Source: Tetrahymena thermophila SB210 (taxonomy: Eukaryota; Ciliophora; Oligohymenophorea; Hymenostomatida; Tetrahymenidae). Taken from it: a DNA stretch of 64,000 nucleotides. The position numbers were made by a program, and so were the translations under genes. Below, piece after piece: positions 11,705 to 24,068 of this stretch; within the stretch, counting starts at the first letter, position 1; every line of letters begins with the position of its first letter. Where the stretch lies: assembly GCF_000189635.1 (NCBI RefSeq), contig NW_002476352.1, positions 1-64,000 on the forward strand, given 5' to 3'. The notes beneath the pieces were generated by a model. That model made no database searches, had not been told where the DNA came from, and worked only from the letters and a program-made list of their open reading frames with translations.

Positions 11705-13620
11705 TCATTCAACAATTACATTTTAATCTTACTAATTTTCATCATCTGCATCTTCGGCTATAAAACTTTTAGCAATATATTTAATGAAAAGAAAGGATCC
11801 TCTTTTAAAGTTGACTTTGTTAGACTGAGTACTTAAAGAGAGATTATTATTACATACGAAGACAGAATGTCTTTTGAATTTGTGGCTGCTAAATTGTGGT
11901 GTTGTGAGCTCTTCTTTATCAATTTTTTGTTCCTATAAATGAAAATAAGCTCAGATAAAATTGTAATTAAAAAAATTATTTGATTTTTTTTACAAGCCAT
12001 TCATGTTTGAGCGCTTTTTCTACTGTGATTCTTTTTTCAGGGTCTTTTTAAAGCATTTATTACAATAAATTTATTGCACTGGGATCTATTTATTTATATT
12101 CAGTAAAATCCAGCTCTTTTTCACAAATATTTCTGATTGATGATAATTCGTAGCCGCTAGTAGTTTATTATTAAATATTTTAGCTTAATCATAATATGTT
12201 TTGTATCAAATTACTTCTCATCTACAAACGGATTATAGCCTAAAAATGTTGTTAGAATAGTTATTCCTACTCCCCAAACATCTACAGATTTGTCATACAC
12301 CTTTCCTTACAGTACTTCAGGTGCCATATATACTATGTTACCATTTTAGCTATACATTTTGCCATTAACAAGACAATTCCCTAAATCTTTCGAGATAGAA
12401 AAATCTATTAATTTGATACTACCTTGGTTATAAAAAATGTTGTTAGGTGTTATATCTCTATGGCAGATATGATTAAGATGGAGATAATTCAGAGTCTGCA
12501 AAAGCGATTTTGTAATTTATGACATTTTGTAGTCTATATTTGATACATTAATATAATAGATTTAACATTAATTGAGAAATTAATAATAAAATGAACTATG
12601 AAACTCTCTTAAAAGTAAATAAATAGATGTAAAGGATAAGATAAATTGATTGATTAATCAATTATAAATTAATTCATTGATAATTTCCTTCATTTATTTA
12701 ATTGAGTTTCAAAATTAAAAAAATTACTTGTAAATATATAGCTATCCACAGTGCATTAGCTAAGAGTCAAACCTTCTGCTTTTTCCATGATTATATAGCA
12801 AGTCTTTTTTGTAGTGTCTATGTAAAATCCATGGTTTTTGATAATATTTGGATGGTTTAATCCAGAAAGTATCCTCCCTTCTTAAATTATCTTGTTTTAT
12901 AATTAATTTAATATTGTTTTTCAACTTCTATTCGATATTTTGGAACATTAAATGAACAAAATCAGCCTATTTATTTTTTGTTTCTTACAATCTCTATTAA
13001 TTTTTGAGTCCAGTTAATTAATTGGATAAATCGATTGATAGATACAGAAATATAATGGATTCAAATAAATCAAATTTATTCAATTTAAATTAGGCTGTTT
13101 TTCATAGTAAATTGAACTATGCAATATAAAATATTTATTGTGAAAAGGTTAATAAATTAATTTTTACACTAAAAACTCTTTCTGTGTCTGAATATTTTAT
13201 TATCTTTACGACTAAAAGCTATCCACTCTTTTTATTTCTACATTATTTAACTACTGAGCTGCCACCCTTTAATTCATATAAAAATTGTTAAATTGTTGAA
13301 TGAATGGTAAGTATATTTCTAAAGAAATTTACTTCTCCTATTTTTTCTAGTATTTCATAATTCTGATAAAACTCAATAGCAGTCGAAAAGTTTTCTTTCT
13401 TATTCATTTTACTGTTTTTAAATCTACTTTATCTAGAGTCTCCTATATTAATTGATAGATTTTTAGCTCTATTGCCTGAAAATGGTCTTCTTTCAATGAA
13501 AGTCTGATGTTTAGCTCTTATTTTAGGGTTTATTTCTTCTTACGAGCTATCTAAACTTTCTAACACGTAGCTTGATACTGGAAAAGGTCTGTTTTTCCTA
13601 ATATTCTATAAAGAGTTCAT
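11705..13620 (-). CDS. Serine/threonine protein kinase (DFS variant)
   Basis: Exons in transcript order: 13620-13333, 13266-13168, 12890-12728, 12533-12215, 12156-11994 and 11932-11705; 419 residues. Residues 1-90 are Ser/Arg/Asn-rich. The kinase domain begins near 88: glycine loop IGEGGSSVV at about 94-102, split by intron 1; VVK with Lys117; helix-C glutamate Glu133 (QEGRIL); NHPNIIK; catalytic loop HRDITPNN with Asp210; DFS at 227-229 in place of DFG; APE at 254-256; DVWGVGITILTTFLGYNPF. The last subdomain is KDPEKRITVEKALKHEWL. The tail of ~75 residues has an acidic end (EDADDENQQD). The overall pattern is that of CAMK-like kinases. ATP-binding Lys, Glu and Asp are kept, so it is probably active despite Ser at the DFG glycine. 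The last intron (11933-11993) was accepted because it opens a further 76-codon frame. Confidence 0.85.
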
Positions 13621-15410
13621 TATTTATAAAAGCTAAAAAGGCTTTCAATCAACTAATCTATTATTATTATTATTATTATTTGTTAATATCAATAGATTTA
13701 AAAATTAAAAAACAATAATCTTTTATCTGAAGCTCTTAATATTTTTAATTGATATCTAATTAAATTTATTATCTTCGCATACATGTTTGTTTATTTTAAG
13801 TAAATATTTCTCCATTAAACTAATAAGCTTATTTCAAAGAGCTAACTTGTGCCAATCAATACACATATAAATTATTATATCAACGGCATTTTTATCTTAA
13901 ATAGTCAAAAAATAGTCAATATGACAAATATAAATTTCTTTAATGAACTTTAAATTTTTATATAAAAAAGTATGAATCAAAAACTATTTTATAGATAAAT
14001 TTATTCACAATAATTAAGTTAAAAATGATTTTCATTTCTTTTTGAATGGGATTTTCTGCTATATATTTTGCTTTTATTTATTTACTGTTTATTAATTTAT
14101 TTGTTCTTAATAAATTATTAAAGCTTCTATTGATATTTTCTTTACGAAATTACTTATTACAGCCATGATTTAATTTAATTTAATCATTTAGAATACCAAA
14201 TTTCAATATTTTGAAATTTGGATTTATGATTGATTTCTTACAAACTAACAAATTCATATTCTCTTTACAAATAAATTAATATTAATCGTAATTTAAATAA
14301 TTATTAACTGATCAAATTACTAATAAGCCATAACATTTCTAATCTATAACTTAATAAATATCATTTTATTTTTGGATTAAATCATTTCCAAAAAAATTAA
14401 TCCTCTCCTCTTCATCACTTTTAATCTTGCCAAGATTAGAGAAATTGTGATAATTATTAAAATGTAAATTATTTTTTAAAAACTTAACCAATGCTTATCT
14501 CCTCTCATTCAAAATTTCTTAAAATAGATATCAAACACATTATTCCACTTTATAAAAAAATTAAAAATATTAATTAATTAAATGAAAACATTTATTTTAA
14601 TTTCATTTTACTTATTTTTTTAAAAAATACTTCTTAATTTAAATTAACTATTTTAATTGTTTTGGTTGGTATTTATACATTAAAATTTGACTTTTGCATT
14701 TAAAATATTTGATTAGTTTATTTAAAATATCTATCTAAATTCATTTGAAGCCAATTTGTAACTAATTTATAAAATAAATGAAATTTATGTAAGAAATTAT
14801 TTATATTGTAAATAAAGATCAGATTGAATTTATAAAAATTTCAAGCTTTGCATAAATTATAAGCATCTTAATCAAATATCATAATTGATTTATTAATAAA
14901 TATCTCATTTACAATTACCACAAATTCTTCTCCTTTTTCTTCTTGAATTAATATTTATTTGAAGCCAATTAGTAAATAATAAGTAAAATAAAGTCAATAA
15001 ATGTAAGAATAATTTATGTGAATAAAGATTTGCTTGGGATTTTGATAGTAAGACAGAATATATAAAAATATTCAAGCCTTGCATAAATTATAAATAACAT
15101 AATCAAATGCTATAATTAACTAAAAAATATCTCATTAACTATTACCACTATTTTTCTTTATCTTGAACATCTAAGTTTATGTTTATTAATAAATAATTAA
15201 TTAAATAACTTTACATATTCAAATAGTCATTTAGTTAGTTAATCAATTAATTAAGCTAATATTTAGTTATTATAGTTGCATAGCCTTGTCAAAAGTGAGT
15301 TGTTATTGTAAGCAGATATAAAAATTTTGTTAAGGGAAGAGAGGAATTAGAATTGATTTCATTTTATACAAACGTTAAAATACAAAAAATCCATTTAAAG
15401 AGTTTGCCGA
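13621..15410. other. Divergent intergenic region
   Basis: Separates the start of the minus-strand kinase from the plus-strand channel, so it should hold both promoters. There is a (TTA)n run at about 13660-13680. Two partly similar blocks occur near 14740-14940 and 14955-15140 (AAGCCAATT...TAAATGTAAGAA...ATTCAAGC...GCATAAATTATAA), an imperfect direct duplication of ~200 bp. No gene seen. Confidence 0.55.
14740..15140. repeat. Imperfect ~200-bp direct duplication
   Basis: The order of motifs in 14740-14940 (GAAGCCAATTTGTAACTAA, AAATGTAAGAAATT, AATAAAGAT, CAAGCTTTGCATAAATTATAA, AATATCTCATTTACAATTACCAC) recurs with changes in 14955-15150. It lies in the shared upstream region of the channel gene. 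Confidence 0.6.
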
Positions 15411-18400
15411 ATGAATAAAAACCGTATAAAGGAATAAATATCTCCAACTTAAAGATTAAATAATATGGCTAGTAATGAAGCGAGAGCTGAGTCTAATAAT
15501 AACAGTGTTTTAAATATTAGTGAGAGGAATGACTCTAGGACAGATTTTCTATTTAGAAAAGGATTTTTGAGAAATAGAAAGCTTGATGATAATTTATAAT
15601 ACAGTAATTCCTTTTAAAGCTAGTTTGATTATGATAAATAGTAATAAAAATTGCTCTAACCAGCAATTGATTAAAGCATTTAAAGTAGAGTTGAAGATGA
15701 TGATCTTTAAGCTGATCCACCAAAATAGATTTCTCAATTTATGAGACTTGAGAGCAATAATTCAGAAAACATTACTCTTACTCAGCAGTAAATGAGCAAT
15801 AAGAAAACAAACTCATATTCAATATTTGCTACTGGTAGAAAAATTAACAAAGTTCATTCTTTAGAAAAAAGCAACACTGTACTGACCTAAGAAAAAAATC
15901 AATAGTCTCTTAATATTTATAATTTAGCTAAAAGAGATAGCAATGACTTTTAAAGGGAGAATATCATTCCAATTATTCCTTAATTTTAGAAGTAAAAGAA
16001 TAAGTTTTTTTCTTTGTTCAGCAACAACTTTTTAGACAAGAGCGAAACAAGCTCTTCGATAAATCCTAGGAAATCTGGATTTAGGTGGAATATAGTTTCT
16101 AAATTTGAAAATGTTCTCTCTTTTATTAATATTCTGAGGAATAATTCTACTATGCAAGAAAGTTTTAGGAGCTTAAACTAAAAGCATTACGAGCTGATTG
16201 GAGATAAATCAGATATTAATGTAGAATTCAAGTCTGCTTTTTCAGGAAAAATGAAATACCTATTTGATAGAACTATTAATTAGATTCCAATATTTTCTCC
16301 TGAGTCACATGGGATTATTTTTTGGAACTTCTTAAACTGTGTGTGCATATTGGTTTAATTTGTTGCTATTCCCTTAAAAATATCTTTCTTTATTGAATTT
16401 TAAGGTTTTTTGAGCTAATTTTTTCTATTTTACATCCATGCATTCATATTCGTTTTCGAAATTGTTATTCGCTTTAATGTTAGTTATTATGAATAAGGTA
16501 TTTTAGTGTAGAGTCGCTTCAAAATCATTTAAAATTACATGTTTAAAACCTACTTTTTTTGGCTAGACTTGATAACAACTGTGATATTTTTAGGAAGCAA
16601 GGAGAGTAACAGCCCATTTTTAATTACAGTTGTTGTCTTGCGTGTTTTTTAATTGTTCTAGCTCGTAAATGACATAGATGAGCATTACTAAATTACTTAG
16701 CGTTTCTCTTCTTTTTGGAATTTAATTAAATTACTTCTTATAATTATGATTGTTGCTCATTTTACTGGATGTGGTTTTCATTATGTTGCCTACTTGCAGA
16801 GCGAAGATAGCATAATCACTTGGCTAGATAAATAAAAAATTTTCACTGAAGAATGGCCTATTAGGTATCTGAATTCAGTTTATTGGGCTTCAATTACTAT
16901 GGTAACAGTCGGATATGGTGATATTGTGCCAATCACTCCAGCAGAAAAAATTTATGTGATAATAATGACTCTAATAAGTGCTGGTGTGTTTGCTTATTCG
17001 ATAAATACAATCGGAGGTATTTTTGGCGAAATTCAGAAAAAAAAGCTAGTCATGAAGTAAATAAATAAATTTAGCATTATTATTTCTTTAGTTATTTTGA
17101 AAATTAATTTTTTTAGAACGTAAAAGAGACACATTTCTAATTACATGAGATCACGTGGAATCAATAGCTAGCTTTAGATAGAGGTTTTAAAATATTTAGA
17201 TAATGTGAAGCAAGAAGAAATCGAAATAGCTAACAAAGGTCAAGAGGTTATACAGATTTTGAGTTCGTAGATTAGAGAAAAGCTTTAATCTGATTATTAT
17301 GGAAGAATTTTACAAGAATCAAAAACTTTTTAAGGTTACAGTTAGTAGTTTTTATAGGAACTAGCCTACACTATGAAAGAATAGCTCTATGGACCAGGAG
17401 AAATTGTATTTAGTTTAGGATAGCATGATGATAGAATGCTTTTTATTACTCAAGGAAGCGTTTAGCTGTTTATTCCTATATAAAAATATAAATAAACGAT
17501 TGATCTCCAAATCTTGGATGTAATTTCTATTATTATTTGAAACAATAATATATTTACAATTTTTAATTTTAAAGAAAGGTGAGGTTGGTCATTATGGATT
17601 TTTCACCTAACAGCAGAGATCAACAAGTTTAAGGAGCTTAGGAGTTACTATTATAGCTTATATTCCAAGAGAAGATTTCATTTAAGTTCTTCAAAAATTT
17701 CCTTCAGATCACGTAAATAAATAAATGAAAATAGATTTTGAAAATGAATGAAATTAATTTTTAATAGGAGAAATTTTGCCAGACAAAAGATATTTTGATA
17801 TTTCAACAATAAAAAAATAAAATAAAATGTTTCGCCTGTTAAGTAAATGGGCATTCAATAATGAACTGCTAGAGAGTACATTATAAGAGAGACAAATAGA
17901 CTTTGATTTGCAAGTACAATTACAATTATGAGCAATAAAGGAATGAGCATAATAGGAAAGTAAGCAATAAAAAAAATACTTACAGTTTAAAGAAAGTAGT
18001 GAGGTAAAGTTTGCTTAAACTGCGAGGTGAGAAAATGTCTACTATTTATCAAATTGAATTTTTGTAAGATGACTTCGAATGGTTGGAGAAGAATAAAGAT
18101 CACACAATATTTCAAGTTATTCCTAAACTTTATTATCAAAATGGAGAATATGGGATACACTCTGAAACAGATTTTAGCTATTGTTCAGATGATTCTGAAT
18201 CGATTAACTCAGATTAATAACTGAGTGATGAGAGTTATTTAGAAATTAGTTGTCCAAATACTCCATAACATTAATATCAGGTTTCATAAAAAAAGAGAGC
18301 TAATATCTAAGAAGAATTATCAGATCTAGAAAAACAATCTATAAGCTCTCAACGAGATCGATCAAGCTCCAAACATTTGTAAAGTCCTATTGCTTCTCAT

Positions 18401-20497
18401 GTGAGCAAAAAAGAAAATTAATTCACATCTATCATCAATCAGTTCAGCAAAAAACGAACTCTAAAATAAAAATCTTAAAATAAAACGCAAGCTACTGATT
18501 TAAATAGATAAAGGAGAAAATCAGCATTTTGCAGTGGAGAAGTTGGTTTTTTATCAAAACAATTAAATTTAAATCATGTTGAGAAAGAAAGTGAAGAAAA
18601 ACCAGTAATAAAATAGGTTCTTTCAGAAAAGAGTATTGATTCAAAATAAAATATAAATCAATAATACGAAAAAAAGGATCAATTAGATTAACAATTAAAT
18701 TAGCTAGAATTGAATAATGAGGATTAAAAAACAATAATACCATTTTCTTAAGAGGTTAATAAGCTAATGTAAGATAGAACTCATTAAAATAATAAATAAT
18801 AATTAATAGTTAACAAATAAGAAAATAATTAAATGGAAATAGTAGATTTTGAATAAATTGGTAGCTTAGATGCCTCTTTTAAATAAAACATTCAAACTCA
18901 TCATTAAAATGAAGAAAAGAATAGCTTTGAACAAAATTATAAGATTGATGAGATTTAAAATTCTGATCAGTTTGAGTAAGATTTACCTTTTAAAAGTGAA
19001 ATAATTAGCTAAAATGAAAATTTTTAGCGTCTTGATCCCTCTAGTCCAATTCTAAAATTAGAAGGATAAATAGCTCATTAAATCAATCCTTTAAAAAACA
19101 TGATTTCCTTTTAAAATCTTTATCAATCTTCAGAAATAATATCTGAAGAAAAAACTAATTCAAGTCATACGAGAAAGAGTAAAGACATGACATTCCACTC
19201 AAGAAATTTTAACATTGAATCAAGCAAAATGAGTAACTTCGTGGCTAAAACTGGAAATTTCCTTGAATTTAGTGAAAACCAAACTGAAACTAACTTAAAA
19301 GGCTCTTTTAAAACTTCTCAAAACAAACAGCTTAGTCCAATTTAAAAAAAAGATTTTATAGGAGAGCAGAGAGAGAATCAGAGCTTTAATATTCCTTTTA
19401 TTTAATCAATAAATGAAATAGAGAATGATGAAAGTCCTGGATTCTAACTAAATAATAATAATAATAATAACACTGTTGCTAATGCTGCACTACGTTAAGA
19501 AGAAGAAAATGGATCAAAGCAAGCTTTTTAAGTAGAATAAGATAATTTAGTAACAAAAGACAATGAAGCTAATTTAAATCAATATGGAGAAGCTCAACAT
19601 AAAAACATAAAATTAAAATCTAAATTTAACATTTAATTTAATTCAGAAAAACTTGAATAAGAAACATAAAATAATGGAATTCAATCAAATTTTTCAAATT
19701 TCAGCCAACAAGCTAAATTAAAAATGCTTAAATCAAATAATTCTTCAATGAGAGACATATTTTAAAAGAAATAGGAAACCTAAAAATCTAAATTTGCTAA
19801 TTAGCACAATTAAAATTGGAATGAATAAAGCCCTAAAATATCTATGTAGTAAATCAAACGTTTTAATAAACGTAACAGCATACAGAATAACTTAAATACT
19901 AGCATTAATTAGAGTGTTAATAATAATTATGCTCCTTAGCTTCCATCTCCTTCTTACTAGCCTTTTGCGATCAAATAAATATAGGGTCAACTTAACCAGT
20001 CAAATTTATCAATAGCCAGTCCAATTAATAGAGAGAAGAAAGAACAAAATATAGCTAATAGTGGGTAAATTATACAATAAATATAGCAAGTATTGTTATC
20101 ACAGCTAAACAGCATTTAATAACAATTGTAAATAAACCAACAAAAATAGCCTTCGACCTCTTAAACTATCCAAAACTTTGATTTAAAAAGTCCAAGATAA
20201 ATTATTTTTAGAAACACGGAACTAAATAAGGAAATCAATTAGCAAAAATCTTTAGAATATTTTATAATTATAGACACTGATTCCTTAAAATAGTACACTG
20301 TTTACTTCCCTCATAATAACTTTAATAATGTGATTAAGAATTTCAATAACTCTCGCGTTAAACGCTACTTGGATTTCCAAAGAAAATCAAAAAAGAAAGT
20401 TACAAAAGAATATAAAAAAATAACATCCACTCCAAACAAATACAATCCAAAAAAATAGTTTAAACAATCAAGTTTTATGAAGTAAAAAAACATGTGA
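15411..20497 (+). CDS. Cyclic-nucleotide-type K+ channel with CCHC knuckle and long tail
   Basis: Exons 15411-17056, 17117-17519, 17575-17712 and 17768-20497; 1638 residues. A polar ~290-residue N-terminus precedes a six-TM block (about 300-545) with arginines in the fourth helix region (VVVLRVFQLFQLV). The selectivity filter is TVGYGD at residues 499-504, then a GVFAYSINTIGGIF pore-lining helix. A C-linker and a cyclic-nucleotide-binding-like domain follow (about 590-740; YGPGEIVF and GEVGHYGFF are the recognisable elements). Immediately after comes CFACQVNGHSIMNC, Cys750-x2-Cys753-x4-His758-x4-Cys763, a zinc-knuckle pattern. The last ~870 residues are Gln/Asn/Ser-rich with little predicted fold. 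Expected role: K+-selective plasma- or ciliary-membrane channel of the EAG/HCN/CNG superfamily. An in-frame ATG at 15465 (better A at -3) is an alternative start. Confidence 0.88.
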
Positions 20498-23400
20498 TTA
20501 AAAAAATAATTTGGATCAACACTTTGTTCTAATAAAATTTTAATAAATATAAATATAACCTTATCATTATTATGTAACTGTTTATTCTGTTAAAAATCCA
20601 AATTTTATTTAATAAAAAACATTTAATTAGATTTTAACTAATAATCTTAAAATAAATTTAAATGTTTTTTTTGATTAATTACTATAAATACTTAATAAAA
20701 ATTTTTTCAAAACAATTTTTGAAAGCTTTGGATAATATGATAATCCATTTAAATTTTTGAGAAAGCAGAAGGACAAAAATTAGAATAATTATGGTTAATT
20801 TGTATGAAAATAATAATCATAAATTAAAAAAATTAAATTATTTTTTCTTTAATTTTATAAAAATTTATTATAAAACGTGTACTATTATTATTGAGAAAAT
20901 TACTTCATTTTAAAAAATGTAAAGTACTAAATACATTTTTCAAAATAAAATAACATTAGATTGATAAATATACAAAGGTTTTGAAATTTGAGTTATTTAA
21001 TTGATAATTTGATAGAACTGAAACACTTTTAATTATTTTGACTAATATTTCAAAATATTTTTCAAATTTCTTTCTACTAACGAAAATTGAAATTTAAAAA
21101 ATTTGATTACTGTATTGTTTGTATTGAGTTTAATCAATTAATTGAATAAATGATAAATTCAGATATGTAACAATAATTTAGAATTAATAAGTAAAAGAAA
21201 TTTATTTCGTTTTAAATGATAGACAGAATGTTTGTTTGTTTTGGAGGTGGTTAGCAATCAATCAATCAAGTAAATGAATAAATAAATTCTAGATTATTTT
21301 AAAGTTATAAATAAAAAGGTTGATTAATTCCTAATGAATTTATATTTAAAATCTGTTTTTCAGTGAATGAGCAATTACAAAGTAAAATTACATTTTAGTA
21401 AATTAATTTACTTTCTTTATTTGTTTGTTTCTATGTATAGTATCATGCATATTTTCAAAGATACAATCACAGCTGCATACTTAAGTATATAAAAAATTAA
21501 TTTGAGAAAAAGTGAAAATGAAAAAGTTTTAATTTTGTTGGCTGGATTGTAAATAAAGTAATTGGCAATCTGAATAAATTTATTTTGAGAATATTTGATC
21601 TACAGTTTTAAATTGAGAAACTTATAGGTAAATTTTCAGAAATTTTCATAAAGATTTGGAAAAATTAAGTGATTATAACAATTAAAAAATTGAATATAAT
21701 TAGTTTAATAATTAAATTTTTTCTAGTTATTTTAAGCGGATATAGAATAAAATTTTATTTGAGTAGAATTTAAGTTAGAAAAGGACTAGCTTAGCTTAGG
21801 CAGGTTAAAGAAAAGATTTTGAATGAAGAATTTTTATATCATAAATTAAAAAATAGATATGATGAGAAGTTGAGAGAAATAAGCAACCAAAAAAAATACT
21901 ATTAAGGCAATATGCAGCTCCAAAAATTTAAAACAATAAGGTGAATATGATGGGAAATAATCGGGAGGGGTAAATTGAATTAGGTGATTATAAAAATTAA
22001 GATAAATTTAAATGAGTATTTGCAAAAATTGAGGGAAAAGATAAGCCTTTCTATTCTATTAATAGAATTGAAAGAATAAATTAAGCGATGTAAAAAGAAG
22101 AATTAAAAAAAGAGTTAAGCGAGGTTTAAAGAGCGAATTACAGGGTGAAAATAGAAGAAAAAAGTAAAATAGAAGGAAATTTGATTTAAGTAAATCATGA
22201 TATAAGATGAAATACTTGTATGATGAGCTAGTTTTGGGCAGATGTTGGTCATTAATTAAGCGAAGAAGGCGAAACAATGAAATAGCTATGAGAGCTATAA
22301 GACGATAGACAAGTTAATAAAATAATGAGTTAAGATATGACGAAAGTCAGCGATTACGTAATATACGATAATATATAAAGAAATAATACTAAATTAGCTC
22401 AAAATGATTCAAAATCAATTCTGCCAATACAAATTAATCAATGAGCTATCTTAATGAAAAGTATAATATTTGTGGGGGGCTTACTTATTTTTAGAAAAAT
22501 TTACTTATTAATTAATTAATTAAATTTTGATGCTGTTTAAATTTAATTCAAAAAAAAAGTTCTTATTTATTTTAAAATAAATTCATCAAATATAAACAGA
22601 TTTCTTCTTTTTAATCATTTTTTTTAAATCCACTATTTACTCTTTTTCTTTTCTCTTGTTGTTTTTTCATGTCCTTCATATTTTCATTCATTTTTGCTCT
22701 TATTTTTTTGCTTATGTTGTTTTATAATATCTTTTTTTCTCTCTTTTTATAATTTTTCATTCAATTATTTTATTCATGATGTATCCATGATTTTTTCATT
22801 CATCTCTTATTTTATTTGATTTTATATGATGAGGGTTTATTTTTTCTGATTGTGTTTTGCTCATTTTAAGATTTGGATTTTGATCTATTTTTCTAAAATT
22901 GTTTGGTTAATGTGAAACTAATTCATTTTTTATACATTTGCGATTAATATTTATCAAAAGTGATTGATTTACTTGTTTTTGATTGATTTTTATGTTCATT
23001 CATTATTCACAAATTTTTTGAAATAGCTATTGATTATCGATTATAATTGATAAATTCTTAATTGATTGATATTGATATATTTACTTTTCATTGATTTGAA
23101 TCAATTATTTGTAACAAGCACAAATTTAAATGATGAATACTATGTATTTTTAAATTGCTGCTTAGCAAGTCATATTTAATATCAAGTCACTCTCAAGATA
23201 TGCTCGTATTAATACGGCCATGCCCTCCATAAATAAAAATAGTCTATGTTTTTTTTTTGAGAGAAGGAGAAGGAGAGCTATTCATTAAATTGACAGTGAA
23301 AAAAAATTAATTGATTTTTTTGATTGATAGATATTGATAGTATGTGCGTCGCATATATAATATTTTGCTTGTCTAAGGTTTTGATTTTAGTGTATTTTTA

Positions 23401-24068
23401 GGTTTTGAAAAATAACAACTTCACAGATGAGCCAAAAATAGAAAAATAAGAATACAATAAACAAAGAAAGAAAAAAAACAAAGAAGAAATGAGAGTGTGC
23501 AGTATTGAATATAATAATAATAATTATAATTATATTATGTTTATAATAATATGAAAACTGATTAATTTCATTATATTTTGATTGATATTTTGACTTACAA
23601 AACCATCAAATCATTCAATTTTAGGGCTATAGTGCGTGTAAATAATATCATTCTCAAGAAAGAATTTTGATATAATCAAAAATTAAAAAAAAAACAAATA
23701 CAAATAAAATATCGACAAAAAGAGAGACAATATATTAATAAACAAACAAACAAATAGTCTTATATTTATTTATTTTCATTCATTATTAACAACAAAAAGA
23801 GCACCTAATTCTAATTGATTAACTTTGCTGATCCCCCAGCTTAGCAAATCTAATTCAACCAACAGCATATTTTGCTTTAACAGCTCCAATCAATCTTTAT
23901 TCATTTCTAGTATCGAGGTTGATTCTACCGCTTGACATTGTGTGAATAAACTAATAAAGAAAAAAACACTTTTAAGTTCAAAAATACAAAATTAGAATTC
24001 CTTACAAACAGGAAGTAAGTATCAGCACAACATACATAGAAAAAGCGTTACCAAAACTGAGTTTCGAA
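20498..24068. other. Long gene-poor region
   Basis: About 3.6 kb without a supportable gene. 21760-22470 is strongly purine-rich on + and 22560-22900 strongly pyrimidine-rich on +; both strands contain frequent TGA in the richer frames. A less AT-rich patch at 23160-23235 and another near 23830-23935 are described under findings. The last ~130 bases are probably the 5' leader of the next kinase. Confidence 0.5.

Noticed and set aside
22059..22277. Minus-strand frame of ~72 codons, Leu/Phe-rich
   Set aside because: It is the complement of a purine-rich tract. Composition is that of random pyrimidine-rich sequence, with no motif and no extension into a gene under the ciliate code.
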